DNA from: Demequina maris
GTDB lineage: Bacteria > Actinomycetota > Actinomycetes > Actinomycetales > Demequinaceae
DNA: 64,000 bases
Direction: 5' to 3'
Assembly (NCBI RefSeq): GCF_000971155.1
Contig: NZ_BBLX01000003.1
Span: 186,001-250,000, forward strand
The notes beneath the pieces are model-generated. The model had not been told where the DNA came from and made no database searches. It was given only the letters and a program-made list of their open reading frames with translations. Positions 1 through 8,266 of this stretch are shown here, piece by piece. The position numbers and the translations under genes are program-made. Every line of letters starts with the position of its first letter. Position 1 is the first letter of the stretch.

Positions 1-248
1 CTCACCGCGGTCTGCGTCGACCCGTCCTGCACCTGGGCGAGGCCGTCGGACACGTAGGCGATCTCGCCAGTGAGCCCCGACGGCTCGCGCTCCATACCGT
101 CCATCCCCTCGACGGTGCCGAGGACGGCGTCGGACGATGCGGCGGGTGCCGCGTCCTCCCCGGACGTCGCGGCCTCGCCGGACGAGCAACCGGCGAGCAG
201 CCCGGCGCACAGGGTGGCCGCGACGATCGACAGGCGGGTCTTGTTCAT
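1..248 (-). CDS. Lipoprotein, N-terminal part only (runs off the window)
   Basis: The first 82 codons of a minus-strand gene that continues beyond base 1. It starts MNKTRLSIVAATLC and has a hydrophobic stretch ending in the lipobox LAGC at about residues 18-21, followed by a Ser/Gly/Ala/Asp-rich linker, so it should be a membrane-anchored extracytoplasmic lipoprotein. The mature part that can be seen (GTVEGMDGMEREPSGLTGEIAYVSDGLAQV) is not a family I recognise. It lies 29 bp downstream of the MacB-like permease and is probably the last gene of that operon, perhaps an accessory subunit of the exporter. The reading is direct; the partner role is inferred from position. Confidence 0.7.
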   Translation of the reverse strand, partial: MNKTRLSIVAATLCAGLLAGCSSGEAATSGEDAAPAASSDAVLGTVEGMDGMEREPSGLTGEIAYVSDGLAQVQDGSTQTAV

Positions 249-277
249 GGTGGATTCCTGTTCTTTGAGCTTCACGT

Positions 278-1510
278 TCACTGGTCGCGGAGGGCGTCGA
301 TGGGCGCCAGACGGGCGGCACGGGCCGCGGGGTAGACGCCGAACACCGCGCCGATCCCGACCGCGACCACGACCGAGACGACGAGCGCGAGGCCGGACAC
401 GACGATGGTCGAGCCGAGGACCGACGGCAGCGCCAGGGCCAGCCCGACGCCGATGATCACGCCGACGGCGCCGCCGCTGAGGCCGAGGATCATCGCCTCG
501 ATGAGGAACTGGTTGCGGATGTTGGCGGGCGCGGCGCCGAGCGCCTTGCGCAGGCCGATCTCGCGGGTCCGCTCGGTCACCGACACGAGCATGATGTTCA
601 TGACGCCGATGCCGCCCACGAGCAGCGCGAGCGCCGCGATGCCGGTGAGCAGCACGGTGAGCTTCTCGTAGACCGAGGTCGCCGCGTCGAGGAGCGAGTC
701 CTGCACCTCGACGGTGAAGTCCGCGTCGTCCGCGGACGCCAGGCCGTGGAGGTTGAGCAGCAGCGACGTGGTCTCCTGCGACGCCGCGCTGAGCGAGTCG
801 GACGAGGCCGCCTTCACGTAGATGGTGTCGACGGACTCGCTGTTGCCCGAGTCGTCGAGCTGCTCGACCATCGTCGTCATCGGCACCACGGCGAGGTCGT
901 CGAGCGAGGTCTCCCCCGACGATCCCGCCTCGGCGAGCACGCCGACGACCTCGAGCGCCTCGCCGTCGATGGTGACCTCCTGGCCCACCACGCTCGTCGT
1001 GCCGAACAGCTCCTGCGCCGTCTCGGCGCCCAGGACGATGACGCTCGCCCCCGCCTCCGCATCGTCCGCGGTGAAGAAGCTGCCGTACAGCAGGTCGCGC
1101 GAGCGCACCTCGGTCCAGCTCGTCGTGGTGCCCGTGACGTCGGTGGTCCAGTTGCTCTCGCCGTACTCGAGCGACAGGCTCGCCGTCTTCTCCGGCGCCA
1201 CGTCGCCGGCGTCCGGCACCGCGACCTCGGAGGCGAGCGCCTCGGCATCGGTGAGCGTGAGCGTCTCGCCGCTGCCGAAGCCGCCGCGCATGCCGCTCTC
1301 GTCGGTCGACGATCCGGGCGACACGATGAGCAGGTCGGAGCCGAGCGCCGCGATCTGCTCGCTGACGTCCTTCTGCGTGCCGAGCCCGAGGCCCACGGTG
1401 AGCACGACGGACGCGATGCCGACGACGATGCCGAGCATGGTGAGCGCGGAGCGCATCTTGTGCGAGCGGATCGCCCGCCAGGAGCTGGCGAGCAGGTCGG
1501 CGGGCCTCAC
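278..1510 (-). CDS. MacB-like ABC transporter permease
   Basis: 410 residues from a GTG that overlaps the stop of the upstream ATPase (GTGA). One transmembrane helix near the N-terminus (LTMLGIVVGIASVVLTVGLG), a large extracytoplasmic MacB-type domain of roughly 230 residues, then three C-terminal helices. The conserved segment SVTERTREIGLRKALGA follows the second helix, as in MacB/FtsX-type permeases. Longer in-frame readings upstream run through the ATPase gene in another frame and are artefacts. With the ATPase and the MacA-like protein it should form a tripartite-type exporter adapted to a monoderm cell; the substrate (peptide, antibiotic or lipoprotein) cannot be told from sequence. Confidence 0.88.
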   Translation of the reverse strand: MRPADLLASSWRAIRSHKMRSALTMLGIVVGIASVVLTVGLGLGTQKDVSEQIAALGSDLLIVSPGSSTDESGMRGGFGSGETLTLTDAEALASEVAVPDAGDVAPEKTASLSLEYGESNWTTDVTGTTTSWTEVRSRDLLYGSFFTADDAEAGASVIVLGAETAQELFGTTSVVGQEVTIDGEALEVVGVLAEAGSSGETSLDDLAVVPMTTMVEQLDDSGNSESVDTIYVKAASSDSLSAASQETTSLLLNLHGLASADDADFTVEVQDSLLDAATSVYEKLTVLLTGIAALALLVGGIGVMNIMLVSVTERTREIGLRKALGAAPANIRNQFLIEAMILGLSGGAVGVIIGVGLALALPSVLGSTIVVSGLALVVSVVVAVGIGAVFGVYPAARAARLAPIDALRDQ

Positions 1511-2202
1511 TTGGCGATCCCCGTTCCCGCGCCGACGAACTGCCCGTCGGTCACGTTGTAGACGGTCCCGGCGCGCGCGGCGACGTCGGACTCGTGGGTG
1601 ATGAGCACGATCGTGCTGCCCTCCGCGTGGAGATCGTCGAGCATGCCGAGCACGTCGCGGGTCGAGTGCGAGTCGAGGTTGCCCGTGGGCTCGTCGGCGA
1701 GCACGATCGCGGGCTCCGTGACGAGCGCCCGCGCGATCGCGACGCGCTGCTGCTGGCCGCCCGAGAGCTGGCCCGGGTGGTTGCGGCTCTTGTCGCCCAG
1801 CCCCACCCGCTCGAGCGCGACCATCGCGCGCTCGCGCCGCTCGGCCGGCGGGATGCCCGCGTACACGAGCGGCAGCTCGACGTTCCCGACCGCCGTGAGG
1901 CTCGCCAGCAGGTGGAACTGCTGAAAGACGAAGCCGATGCGGCGGTTGCGTGCCGAGGCGAGCGCCACCTCGTCCATCTGGGAGACGTCCTCGCCGGCCA
2001 GCACGTAGCGGCCCGATGTGAGCACGTCGAGGCAGCCCAGGATGTTCATGAGCGTGGACTTGCCGGAGCCGGACGGGCCCACGATCGCCACGTACTCGCC
2101 CGGGAAGATCCGGCAGTCGATGCCCCGGAGGGCCTCGAACTCGATGTCGCCCGTGTGGTAGGTCTTGCGAGCGCCGCTCAGCTCGATGACGGGAGCGCTC
2201 AT
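1507..2202 (-). CDS. MacB-like ABC transporter ATP-binding protein
   Basis: 231 residues, the usual size for a LolD/MacB-type ATPase. Walker [10 protein letters not shown] at 42-50, Q-loop QQFHLL near 94-99, signature LSGGQQQR from 146, Walker B IVLADEP near 166-172, followed by TGNLDS and a switch histidine in ITHE, so all catalytic elements are intact. The start ATG overlaps the stop of the MacA-like gene (ATGA), and its own stop overlaps the permease start, so the three are translationally coupled. It supplies ATP hydrolysis for the permease encoded next to it, on the cytoplasmic side. Confidence 0.93.
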   Translation of the reverse strand: MSAPVIELSGARKTYHTGDIEFEALRGIDCRIFPGEYVAIVGPSGSGKSTLMNILGCLDVLTSGRYVLAGEDVSQMDEVALASARNRRIGFVFQQFHLLASLTAVGNVELPLVYAGIPPAERRERAMVALERVGLGDKSRNHPGQLSGGQQQRVAIARALVTEPAIVLADEPTGNLDSHSTRDVLGMLDDLHAEGSTIVLITHESDVAARAGTVYNVTDGQFVGAGTGIAK

Positions 2203-3467
2203 CAGCCCTGCCCGCCCGGGAGCTGGCCGCCGGTGGGCATCTGGCCGCCGCCCGGCACCATGCCGTCGGTCGGGAACTGGCCGCCGCCGGGGAGCTGCCC
2301 GGTGGTGTCGGACGAGTCGGACGAGCCGCCGGAGACGGTGGCCGCCACGGCGAGCTGCTCGCCCTCCTCGAGGCCGTCGACGACCTCGGTGTAGCTGCCG
2401 ATCGTGTCACCCAGGGTGACCTCCCGCTCCTCCTCGTCGCCCGCATCGTCCACGACCGTCACCGTCGAGACGCCGTCCGTGGTGGTGACCGCGTTCGTGG
2501 GGATCGCGAGCACGTCGACCTGGCGGAGGTAGACGATGTCGGCGGTGACGGAGGTGCCCTCGTAGAGGCCCTCGACGTCGCCCGTGACCTGCAGGTCGAC
2601 CGCGTAGGTCGCGCTGCCGCCGGTCGTGGTGGGCAGGTTCGCGATGTCCGTCACGAGGCCGAAGAACTCCCCGTCGACGTCGTCGGCGGTGAAGGTCACC
2701 TGGTTGCCCTCGGCGATCTCCGCGACCTCGTCCTCGGACAGGCTCACCGACACGGTCCACTCGTCCTGGCCGACGATGGTCACGCCGCTGTCGGTCGAGG
2801 TGGACGATGCGGTGGTGGTCATGCCGCCCGCCTGGGTCGAGGTCGTGCCGCCAGAGGATCCGGAGGAGCTCGAGGAGCCCGCGGACACCACGTCGCCCAC
2901 CTCGTACGGCTGCGCCGTGACGAGGCCGGCCATGTCCGCCACGAGCTCCGCGTCGCCCATCGCGGACCGCGCCTCCTTGACGCTCTTCTTGAGCACGGCG
3001 ACCTGGGCCTCGGCGGCGGAGATCTGGGCCGCGCTCGCGTCGGAGTCGTCGTCGGCGTCCTCGAGGTTCGCGAGGGTGGCCTTGGCCTGCGCGAGCTCGG
3101 CCTGCGCGGAGCGCAGCGAGGCGGTGAGCTGGAGCGTGTCGATCTCCGCGATCACGTCGCCCTCCTCGACGACGTCGCCCGCCTCGACGTACACCGCCGT
3201 GACCTCGCCGGAGGCCTCGAAGGCGAGCGCGTCGGTGGAGACGGCCGCGAGCGTGCCGGTGGCGGAGACGGACTCCTCGAGGGTCTGGAGGCCCACGGTC
3301 ACCGTCTGGGTGCCGGCGTCCTCCATCGCGAGGCCCTCGCGCGCCTCGTCACCTCCGCCTCCCCACAGCGCCATGGCGCCGGCGCCGAGGCCGGCACCGG
3401 CCAGCACGGCTCCAGCGGGGACTCCCCACGTGCGTACGCGGGTCCACCGGGAGGGGTTCTTGGGCAT
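2202..3467 (-). CDS. MacA/HlyD-like efflux periplasmic-adaptor homologue
   Basis: 421 residues. An N-terminal membrane anchor (VPAGAVLAGAGLGAGAMALW) is followed by the two halves of a lipoyl/biotinyl-like domain (ASGEVTAVYVEAGDVVEEGDVI), an alpha-helical hairpin rich in Ala/Glu/Gln around 100-165 that should be coiled coil, a Ser/Gly/Thr-rich insertion near 195-225, and beta-barrel domains. The C-terminal 40 residues are Gly/Gln/Pro repeats (GGGQFPTDG, GGGQMPTGG), probably disordered. Belongs to the RND/MacA adaptor family in its Gram-positive form. First gene of a four-gene unit with the ATPase, permease and lipoprotein. Confidence 0.88.
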   Translation of the reverse strand: MPKNPSRWTRVRTWGVPAGAVLAGAGLGAGAMALWGGGGDEAREGLAMEDAGTQTVTVGLQTLEESVSATGTLAAVSTDALAFEASGEVTAVYVEAGDVVEEGDVIAEIDTLQLTASLRSAQAELAQAKATLANLEDADDDSDASAAQISAAEAQVAVLKKSVKEARSAMGDAELVADMAGLVTAQPYEVGDVVSAGSSSSSGSSGGTTSTQAGGMTTTASSTSTDSGVTIVGQDEWTVSVSLSEDEVAEIAEGNQVTFTADDVDGEFFGLVTDIANLPTTTGGSATYAVDLQVTGDVEGLYEGTSVTADIVYLRQVDVLAIPTNAVTTTDGVSTVTVVDDAGDEEEREVTLGDTIGSYTEVVDGLEEGEQLAVAATVSGGSSDSSDTTGQLPGGGQFPTDGMVPGGGQMPTGGQLPGGQG

Positions 3468-3559
3468 CGTCCATCCGTTCGATCATCGCCGACTGTCGAT
3501 GCGAAGGTATGGACGGTTCCTGGGAGATGGCTGGCAAACGGATAAGGGCACCATAAGCA

Positions 3560-3575
3560 CCCGCGCGGGCGCGGG
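3560..3575 (-). terminator. Short GC-rich hairpin after the M16 peptidase gene
   Basis: Perfect 7-bp arms CCCGCGC and GCGCGGG separated by 2 bases, 22 bases past the M16 stop codon. No U-tract follows, as is common in high-GC actinobacteria, so terminator function is inferred from position and stem strength only. The rest of 3468-3596 holds the presumed promoter region of the macA-like gene; no clear -10/-35 was seen. Confidence 0.4.
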
Positions 3576-3596
3576 AAGCGCCTGGTAGAGACCCGG

Positions 3597-4916
3597 TCAG
3601 GCGGGACCGACGCGCACCGACACGCGCTCGCGGCCCGCGATGTCCGCGGCCAGCGAGCGCACCTGGTCGGCGGTCACCGCGTGGACGTCCTCGAGCATCT
3701 CGGCGATGGACCAGAGGTCGCCGAACACCAGCTCGGCCTTGCCCAGCCGGGACATGCGCGAGTACGAGTCCTCGAGGCGCAGCACCATCGAGCCGGCGAT
3801 CTGGCCCTTGGCGCGCTCGAGCTCGCCCGGCGTGACGCCCTCGGCCATGCGCTCGAGCTCGACGGCCATGAGCCGCTCGACCTCGTCCACCTTGGCGGGG
3901 GTGCACGCGCCGTAGACGCCGAAGACGCCGGTCTCAGTGCTGGGCGCGCCGAACGAGTAGACGGCGTACGTGAGCCCGCGCTTCTCGCGGATCTCCTGGA
4001 ACAGCCGCGAGGACATGCCGCCGCCGAGGATCGCGTTGTAGACGGCGAGCACCGAGCGGCGCTCGTCGGTCGCGCTGAAGCCGCGGGTGCCGAGCAGCAC
4101 GTGCGCCTGCTCGAGCTCGTGGCGGCGGATCCGCACCTCGGGGGTGAGGGTGGCCTCGACGGGCGCGTTGCGGTCGCGTCGACCCTTGGGCGCGACGCCG
4201 TCGGCGAGGTCCCAGCCGCCCGTGGCGAGCGCATCGGCCACCATCGCGCACACGGCGTCGTGGTCCACTCCCCCGGCCGCCGTGACGATGAGCCCCGCGG
4301 GCGTGTAGTGCTCGGTGTAGTGGTCCCAGACGGCCTCGCGGGTGACGGCCTCGATGATCTCGGGGGTGCCGCCGATGGGCCGGCCCAGCACGTGGCCGCC
4401 GAGCACCGCCTCGGTGAAGCGCTCGTGGATGACGTCGCCCGGGTCGTCCTCGTTCATCGCGAGCTCCTCGAGGATGACCCCGCGCTCCATGTCGAAGTCC
4501 GCCTGGTCGAGGCGCGCGCTCGTGACCATGTCGAGCACCACGTCGATGGCCATCGGCAGGTCGGTGTCGATCACCCGCGCGTAGTAGCAGGTGTACTCCT
4601 TGCCGGTGAGGGCGTTGGACTCGCCGCCGACGCGGTCGAACTCCTCGGCGATGTCGAGCGCGCTGCGGCGCGCCGTCCCCTTGAACAGCAGGTGCTCGAG
4701 GAAGTGGGTGGAGCCGGCGTGCTCGGGCGCCTCGTCGCGCGACCCGACGCCGACCCACGCGCCCAGCGTGGCGGACCGCATGCCCGGGATCTGCTCCGTG
4801 AGGACGCGCACCCCGCCCGGGAGCACCGTGCGGCGGATGACCGCGCCGTGGTCCTGCTCGATGGTGAGGTCGGAGCCGATGGCTCCCGCGTGCACGAGGG
4901 GAAGCATGTGGGGCAT
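3597..4916 (-). CDS. M16-family zinc metallopeptidase (processing-peptidase-like)
   Basis: 439 residues if it starts at the ATG of MPHMLPLVHA; ATGs 9 bases downstream and 24 upstream are alternatives. The inverted zinc motif HxxEH is present as HFLEH at 71-75, with the downstream glutamate region (RGVILEELAMNEDDPGD) and the C-terminal half with GGGMSSRLFQEIREKRGLTY, typical of M16B mitochondrial-processing-peptidase-like enzymes. In many actinobacteria this gene lies just behind pnp, as here. Expected to be a cytoplasmic or membrane-associated endopeptidase; substrates are not known for the group. Confidence 0.9.
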   Translation of the reverse strand: MPHMLPLVHAGAIGSDLTIEQDHGAVIRRTVLPGGVRVLTEQIPGMRSATLGAWVGVGSRDEAPEHAGSTHFLEHLLFKGTARRSALDIAEEFDRVGGESNALTGKEYTCYYARVIDTDLPMAIDVVLDMVTSARLDQADFDMERGVILEELAMNEDDPGDVIHERFTEAVLGGHVLGRPIGGTPEIIEAVTREAVWDHYTEHYTPAGLIVTAAGGVDHDAVCAMVADALATGGWDLADGVAPKGRRDRNAPVEATLTPEVRIRRHELEQAHVLLGTRGFSATDERRSVLAVYNAILGGGMSSRLFQEIREKRGLTYAVYSFGAPSTETGVFGVYGACTPAKVDEVERLMAVELERMAEGVTPGELERAKGQIAGSMVLRLEDSYSRMSRLGKAELVFGDLWSIAEMLEDVHAVTADQVRSLAADIAGRERVSVRVGPA

Positions 4917-5269
4917 GAGGGCGAGCCTAGTCGCGGGCATCGGCGCCGACCGCATCGTCCCCGGCGTCGTGTGCTGTCCCCTCCGTCGCATCGATCCGCG
5001 AACGGTGCGACATCCGGGCGCGCGAGCACCGCGATGTCGCATCGATCGCGACATGGTCCGACATGCGGGCGTGCGGACGCGACGATGCGGCACGGACCTG
5101 CCCGGCGCATCGTCCCGCGCCCGGCAGCGCCCCGCATGCGGGCGATTCCCGGATCGGCCCGCATTCCAGGCTCCTACGACCCAGAACGCGGGCGGATCGC
5201 GGATCCACCCGCATCCCAGGACGGGCGGCGCGGGACGATGCGCGGCCCACGCATCGGCCCAGGACACGC
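4917..5269. other. Gene-free 400-bp gap rich in inverted and direct repeats
   Basis: No credible gene lies between the M16 start and the pnp terminator. The stretch contains four copies of ACGATGCG (4951 and 5106 minus, 5082 and 5235 plus), the word GTCGCATCGATC at two places near 4984 and 5034, the inverted repeat TGCGACATC/GATGTCGCA, the overlapping palindrome ATGTCGC-N7-GCGACAT, and a pair of imperfect 33-bp direct repeats at 5138-5170 and 5188-5220. Codon-like readings in the six frames are Arg/Ala-rich and look like shadows. Confidence 0.6.
5138..5220. repeat. Two imperfect 33-bp direct repeats, 50-bp period
   Basis: Copy 1 at 5138-5170 and copy 2 at 5188-5220 both begin GCGGGCG, share a central GGATC and end with CCCGCATYCCAGG; about seven positions differ. 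Each copy can fold on its own because the GCGGG at its start is complementary to the CCCGC near its end. Confidence 0.6.
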
Positions 5270-5303
5270 CGAAGGGCGGCCGGGTGACCCCGACCGCCCT
5301 TCG
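5270..5303 (-). terminator. pnp terminator hairpin
   Basis: Perfect 10-bp arms CGAAGGGCGG (5270-5279) and CCGCCCTTCG (5294-5303), loop 14 bases, about 20 bases beyond the pnp stop codon. A similar CGAAGGGCGG arm is used at 44272 after the exporter gene. Confidence 0.75.
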
Positions 5304-5323
5304 AGCGGAACAACCAGAGACGC

Positions 5324-7549
5324 TTACGCCTCGACGGTCTCCTCGGCCTCGTCGGAGGAACCCTCCGCGCCGGCCTCCTCGACCACGCCGAGCGAGAGCT
5401 TGCCGCGCGGGTCGACCTCGGTGATCTCCACCTGGATCTTCTGACCCACGGCGAGCACGTCCTCGACGTTCTCGACGCGCTTGCCGCCCACGAGCTTGCG
5501 GATCTGCGAGATGTGCAGCAGACCGTCCTTGCCCGGGGTGAGCGAGATGAAGGCGCCGAACGCGACGGTCTTCACCACGGTGCCGACGAAGCGCTCGCCG
5601 ACCTCGGGGACGTGCGGGTTCGCGATCGCGTTGATCGCGGCGCGCGCGGCCTCCGCCGACGGACCGTCGGTGGCGCCGATGTACACGGTGCCGTCGTCCT
5701 CGATCGAGATGTCGGCGCCCGTGTCGTCCTGGATCTGGTTGATCATCTTGCCCTTGGGGCCGATGACCTCGCCGATCTTGTCGACGGGGATGCGCACCGC
5801 GATGACGCGCGGGGCGTGCGGGCTCATCTCGTCGGGCTCGGAGATCGCCTGCTCCATCACGCCCAGGATGTGGACGCGGGCGTCGTACGCCTGCGACAGC
5901 GCGCCGGCGAGGACCGAGGCGGGGATGCCGTCGAGCTTGGTGTCGAGCTGGATGGCGGTGACGAACTCACGGGTACCGGCGACCTTGAAGTCCATGTCGC
6001 CGAACGCGTCCTCCGCGCCCAGGATGTCGGTGAGCGCCGCGTAGCGGGTCTCGCCGTCGACCGTGTCGGACACGAGGCCCATCGCGATGCCCGCGACGGG
6101 GGCCCTCAGCGGCACACCGGCGTTGAGCATGGCCAGCGTCGAGGCGCAGACCGAGCCCATCGAGGTCGAGCCGTTCGAGCCGAGCGCCTCCGACACCTCG
6201 CGGATCGCGTAGGGGAAGTCCTCGCGCGACGGGAGCACCGGCACGAGCGCACGCTCGGCGAGCGCGCCGTGGCCGATCTCGCGACGCTTCGGGCTGCCCA
6301 CACGACCGGTCTCGCCCGTCGAGAACGGCGGGAAGTTGTAGTGGTGCATGTAGCGCTTGTGCGTCTCGGGCGAGAACGAGTCGATCTGCTGCTCCATCTT
6401 GAGCATGTTCAGCGTCGTGATGCCCATGATCTGGGTCTCGCCACGCTCGAACAGCGCCGAGCCGTGCACGCGCGGGACCACGGCGACCTCGGCCGACAGC
6501 GGACGGATGTCCTTGAGGCCACGGCCGTCGATGCGGACGCCGTCCTTGAGGATGCGCTGGCGGATGGTCTGCTTGGTGACCGAGCGGACGACCGCCGAGA
6601 TCTCCTTCTCGCGACCCTCGAACTGACCGTCGAACTGCGCGTGGGCGCCGTCCTTGATCTCGTCGAGGCGGCTCTCGCGCGTCTGCTTGTCGGCGATCTG
6701 GAGCGCCTCGGCGAGGTCGCCCGAGATGGCGGGCGCCACGACCGAGTACAGGTCGTCCTGGTAGTCCAGGAAGCGCGGGAACTCGGCGGTCTCCTTGGCG
6801 GCCTTCTCGGCGACCTCGGCCTGCGCCTCGCACAGCACGCGGATGAACGGCTTCGCGGCCTCGAGGCCCTCGGCCACGACGGCCTCGGTGGGCGCCTGGG
6901 CACCCTCCGAGATGAGGTCGAAGGCGTTCTCGGTGGCCTCGGCCTCGACCATCATGATGGCGACGTCGTCGCCCACCACGCGGCCGGCCACGACCATGTT
7001 GAAGACCGCGTTCTCCATCTCCGACCAGCGCGGGAAGCACACCCACTGGCCCTCGACGAGCGCGACGCGCACACCGCCGATGGGGCCCGAGAAGGGCAGG
7101 CCGGCGAGCTGCGTCGACATCGAGGCCGCGTTGATCGCGACGACGTCGTACTGGTCGTCCGGGTGGATCGCGAGGACGTCGACGACGACCTGGATCTCGT
7201 TGCGCAGGCCCGAGACGAACGACGGGCGCAGCGGGCGGTCGATGAGGCGGCACGTGAGGATGGCGTCCGTGGTGGGACGGCCCTCGCGGCGGAAGAACGA
7301 GCCGGGGATCTTGCCGGCGGCGTACTGGCGCTCCTCGACGTCGACGGTCAGGGGGAAGAAGTCGAAGCCGTCGCGCGGGGACTTGCCGGCCGTCGTGGCC
7401 GACAGCAGCATGGTCTCGCCGTCGAGGTAGGCGACGGCGGAGCCGGCGGCCTGCTTGGCGAGACGTCCCGTCTCGAACCGGACGGTGCGGGTGCCGAAGC
7501 GACCGTTGTCGATCGTGGCCTCGGCGAACTGGATCTCAGGACCCTCCAT
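5324..7549 (-). CDS. pnp: Polyribonucleotide nucleotidyltransferase (PNPase)
   Basis: 741 residues. Two RNase PH-like cores separated by an all-helical linker, then a KH domain ([26 protein letters not shown], around 600-640) and an S1 domain ([28 protein letters not shown], around 665-700), and a short acidic tail. The phosphorolytic core motifs [22 protein letters not shown] and GERRE-region equivalents ([11 protein letters not shown]) are intact. Degrades RNA 3' to 5' with phosphate, usually in the degradosome. It lies behind rpsO, with a structured leader between them, as in many bacteria where PNPase controls its own mRNA. Confidence 0.97.
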   Translation of the reverse strand: MEGPEIQFAEATIDNGRFGTRTVRFETGRLAKQAAGSAVAYLDGETMLLSATTAGKSPRDGFDFFPLTVDVEERQYAAGKIPGSFFRREGRPTTDAILTCRLIDRPLRPSFVSGLRNEIQVVVDVLAIHPDDQYDVVAINAASMSTQLAGLPFSGPIGGVRVALVEGQWVCFPRWSEMENAVFNMVVAGRVVGDDVAIMMVEAEATENAFDLISEGAQAPTEAVVAEGLEAAKPFIRVLCEAQAEVAEKAAKETAEFPRFLDYQDDLYSVVAPAISGDLAEALQIADKQTRESRLDEIKDGAHAQFDGQFEGREKEISAVVRSVTKQTIRQRILKDGVRIDGRGLKDIRPLSAEVAVVPRVHGSALFERGETQIMGITTLNMLKMEQQIDSFSPETHKRYMHHYNFPPFSTGETGRVGSPKRREIGHGALAERALVPVLPSREDFPYAIREVSEALGSNGSTSMGSVCASTLAMLNAGVPLRAPVAGIAMGLVSDTVDGETRYAALTDILGAEDAFGDMDFKVAGTREFVTAIQLDTKLDGIPASVLAGALSQAYDARVHILGVMEQAISEPDEMSPHAPRVIAVRIPVDKIGEVIGPKGKMINQIQDDTGADISIEDDGTVYIGATDGPSAEAARAAINAIANPHVPEVGERFVGTVVKTVAFGAFISLTPGKDGLLHISQIRKLVGGKRVENVEDVLAVGQKIQVEITEVDPRGKLSLGVVEEAGAEGSSDEAEETVEA

Positions 7550-7574
7550 CAGGAGTTGCTCCTTGCCTATTCGT

Positions 7575-7697
7575 GGCAGGCAGGCGGATGCGGCTCACGC
7601 CGCGTCACTGATCGTCAGTCGAAACGCGCAGAACGATCCCCATCGAGGAGGGGGTTCTGACCGTCACCACCGAGGATCAGCATCCGGCTGGCCTGCC
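7575..7697 (-). promoter_or_regulatory. Long inverted repeat in the pnp leader
   Basis: The 5' leader of pnp contains GGCAGGCAGGCGGATGC (7575-7591) and its near-complement GCATCCGGCTGGCCTGCC (7680-7697), so the leader can close into a long stem with one bulge and one mismatch. Inside it lies a second element, GCGGCTCACGCCGC (about 7591-7604). A long RNase III-cleaved stem in the same place lets PNPase repress itself in E. coli; an equivalent role here is inferred. Confidence 0.5.
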
Positions 7698-7710
7698 AGG
7701 TTGAGTTGGG

Positions 7711-7730
7711 CGGCCCGGGTGTCCGGGCCG
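7711..7730 (-). terminator. Short perfect hairpin upstream of the pnp leader
   Basis: Arms CGGCCCGG and CCGGGCCG, 8 bp, loop GTGT. It may be a second-stage terminator after rpsO or the 5' cap of the pnp leader; sequence alone does not decide. Confidence 0.4.
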
Positions 7731-7752
7731 CGTCAATCCTAACAGCACGGAG

Positions 7753-7800
7753 GGACGATGCGGCGGGCGGGGCGACCGCGACGTCGCCGGCGCATCGTGC
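7753..7800. repeat. Inverted ACGATGCG pair between rpsO and pnp
   Basis: GGGACGATGCGG at 7752-7763 faces CGCATCGTGCC at 7791-7801. The pair brackets a 28-base GC-rich loop and is one of several intergenic inverted pairs of this word in the window. Confidence 0.55.
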
Positions 7801-7814
7801 CCTGATACGCGAAA

Positions 7815-7851
7815 GCCCGGCCGCTTCGACCCCTGAGGGGAGCGGCCGGGC
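7815..7851 (-). terminator. rpsO terminator hairpin
   Basis: Perfect 11-bp arms GCCCGGCCGCT (7815-7825) and AGCGGCCGGGC (7841-7851), with an inner CCCCTGAGGGG stem in the loop, 22 bases after the rpsO stop. Confidence 0.75.
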
Positions 7852-7872
7852 AGACGCCGGGAGGGGCTGCGC

Positions 7873-8142
7873 TTAGCGGCGCAGGCCCAGACGCTCGATG
7901 AGCGCGCGGTAACGGTTGATGTCCGTCTTCGCGAGGTAGTTCAGGAGGTTGCGGCGACGGCCGACCATGAGGAGCAGGCCACGACGCGAGTGGTGGTCGT
8001 GCTTGTGCTCCTTGAGGTGCTCCGTCAGGTCCTTGATGCGCTGGGTGAGGACCGCGACCTGGACCTCCGGAGAGCCGGTGTCGCCCTCGTGGGTCGCGTA
8101 CTCGGTCATGATGGACTGCTTCACTGCTGCGTCGAGCGCCAC
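7873..8142 (-). CDS. rpsO: 30S ribosomal protein S15
   Basis: 89 residues from a GTG start ([20 protein letters not shown]), exactly the family length, with the conserved H-loop region [16 protein letters not shown] and the end [12 protein letters not shown]. An upstream ATG in the same frame would add 11 residues foreign to S15, and a GAGAGAG purine run lies upstream of the GTG, so the GTG is preferred. Binds 16S rRNA in the platform of the small subunit. Own terminator behind it. Confidence 0.96.
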   Translation of the reverse strand: MALDAAVKQSIMTEYATHEGDTGSPEVQVAVLTQRIKDLTEHLKEHKHDHHSRRGLLLMVGRRRNLLNYLAKTDINRYRALIERLGLRR

Positions 8143-8266
8143 TGTGTACTCTCTCTCGTTCGTTGCGCGGCGCACCCGGGCATGTTCTCCGGGGCACTGG
8201 GATCCGCGGCCGTTCTACGGCGACTGTCCATGGTACAGGACACGGGACGATGCGCGCGACCGGGCG

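Noticed and set aside
278-2446. A 722-residue frame joining the MacB permease to upstream sequence
   Set aside because: The first ~310 residues are an Arg/Pro/Ala-rich shadow of the ATPase and MacA genes in another frame; the permease proper begins at the GTG at 1510.
3681-7660. Long plus-strand frames (587 and 715 residues) opposite the M16 and pnp genes
   Set aside because: They are His/Arg/Asp-rich antisense shadows created by GC-rich third positions; no start signals or family motifs.
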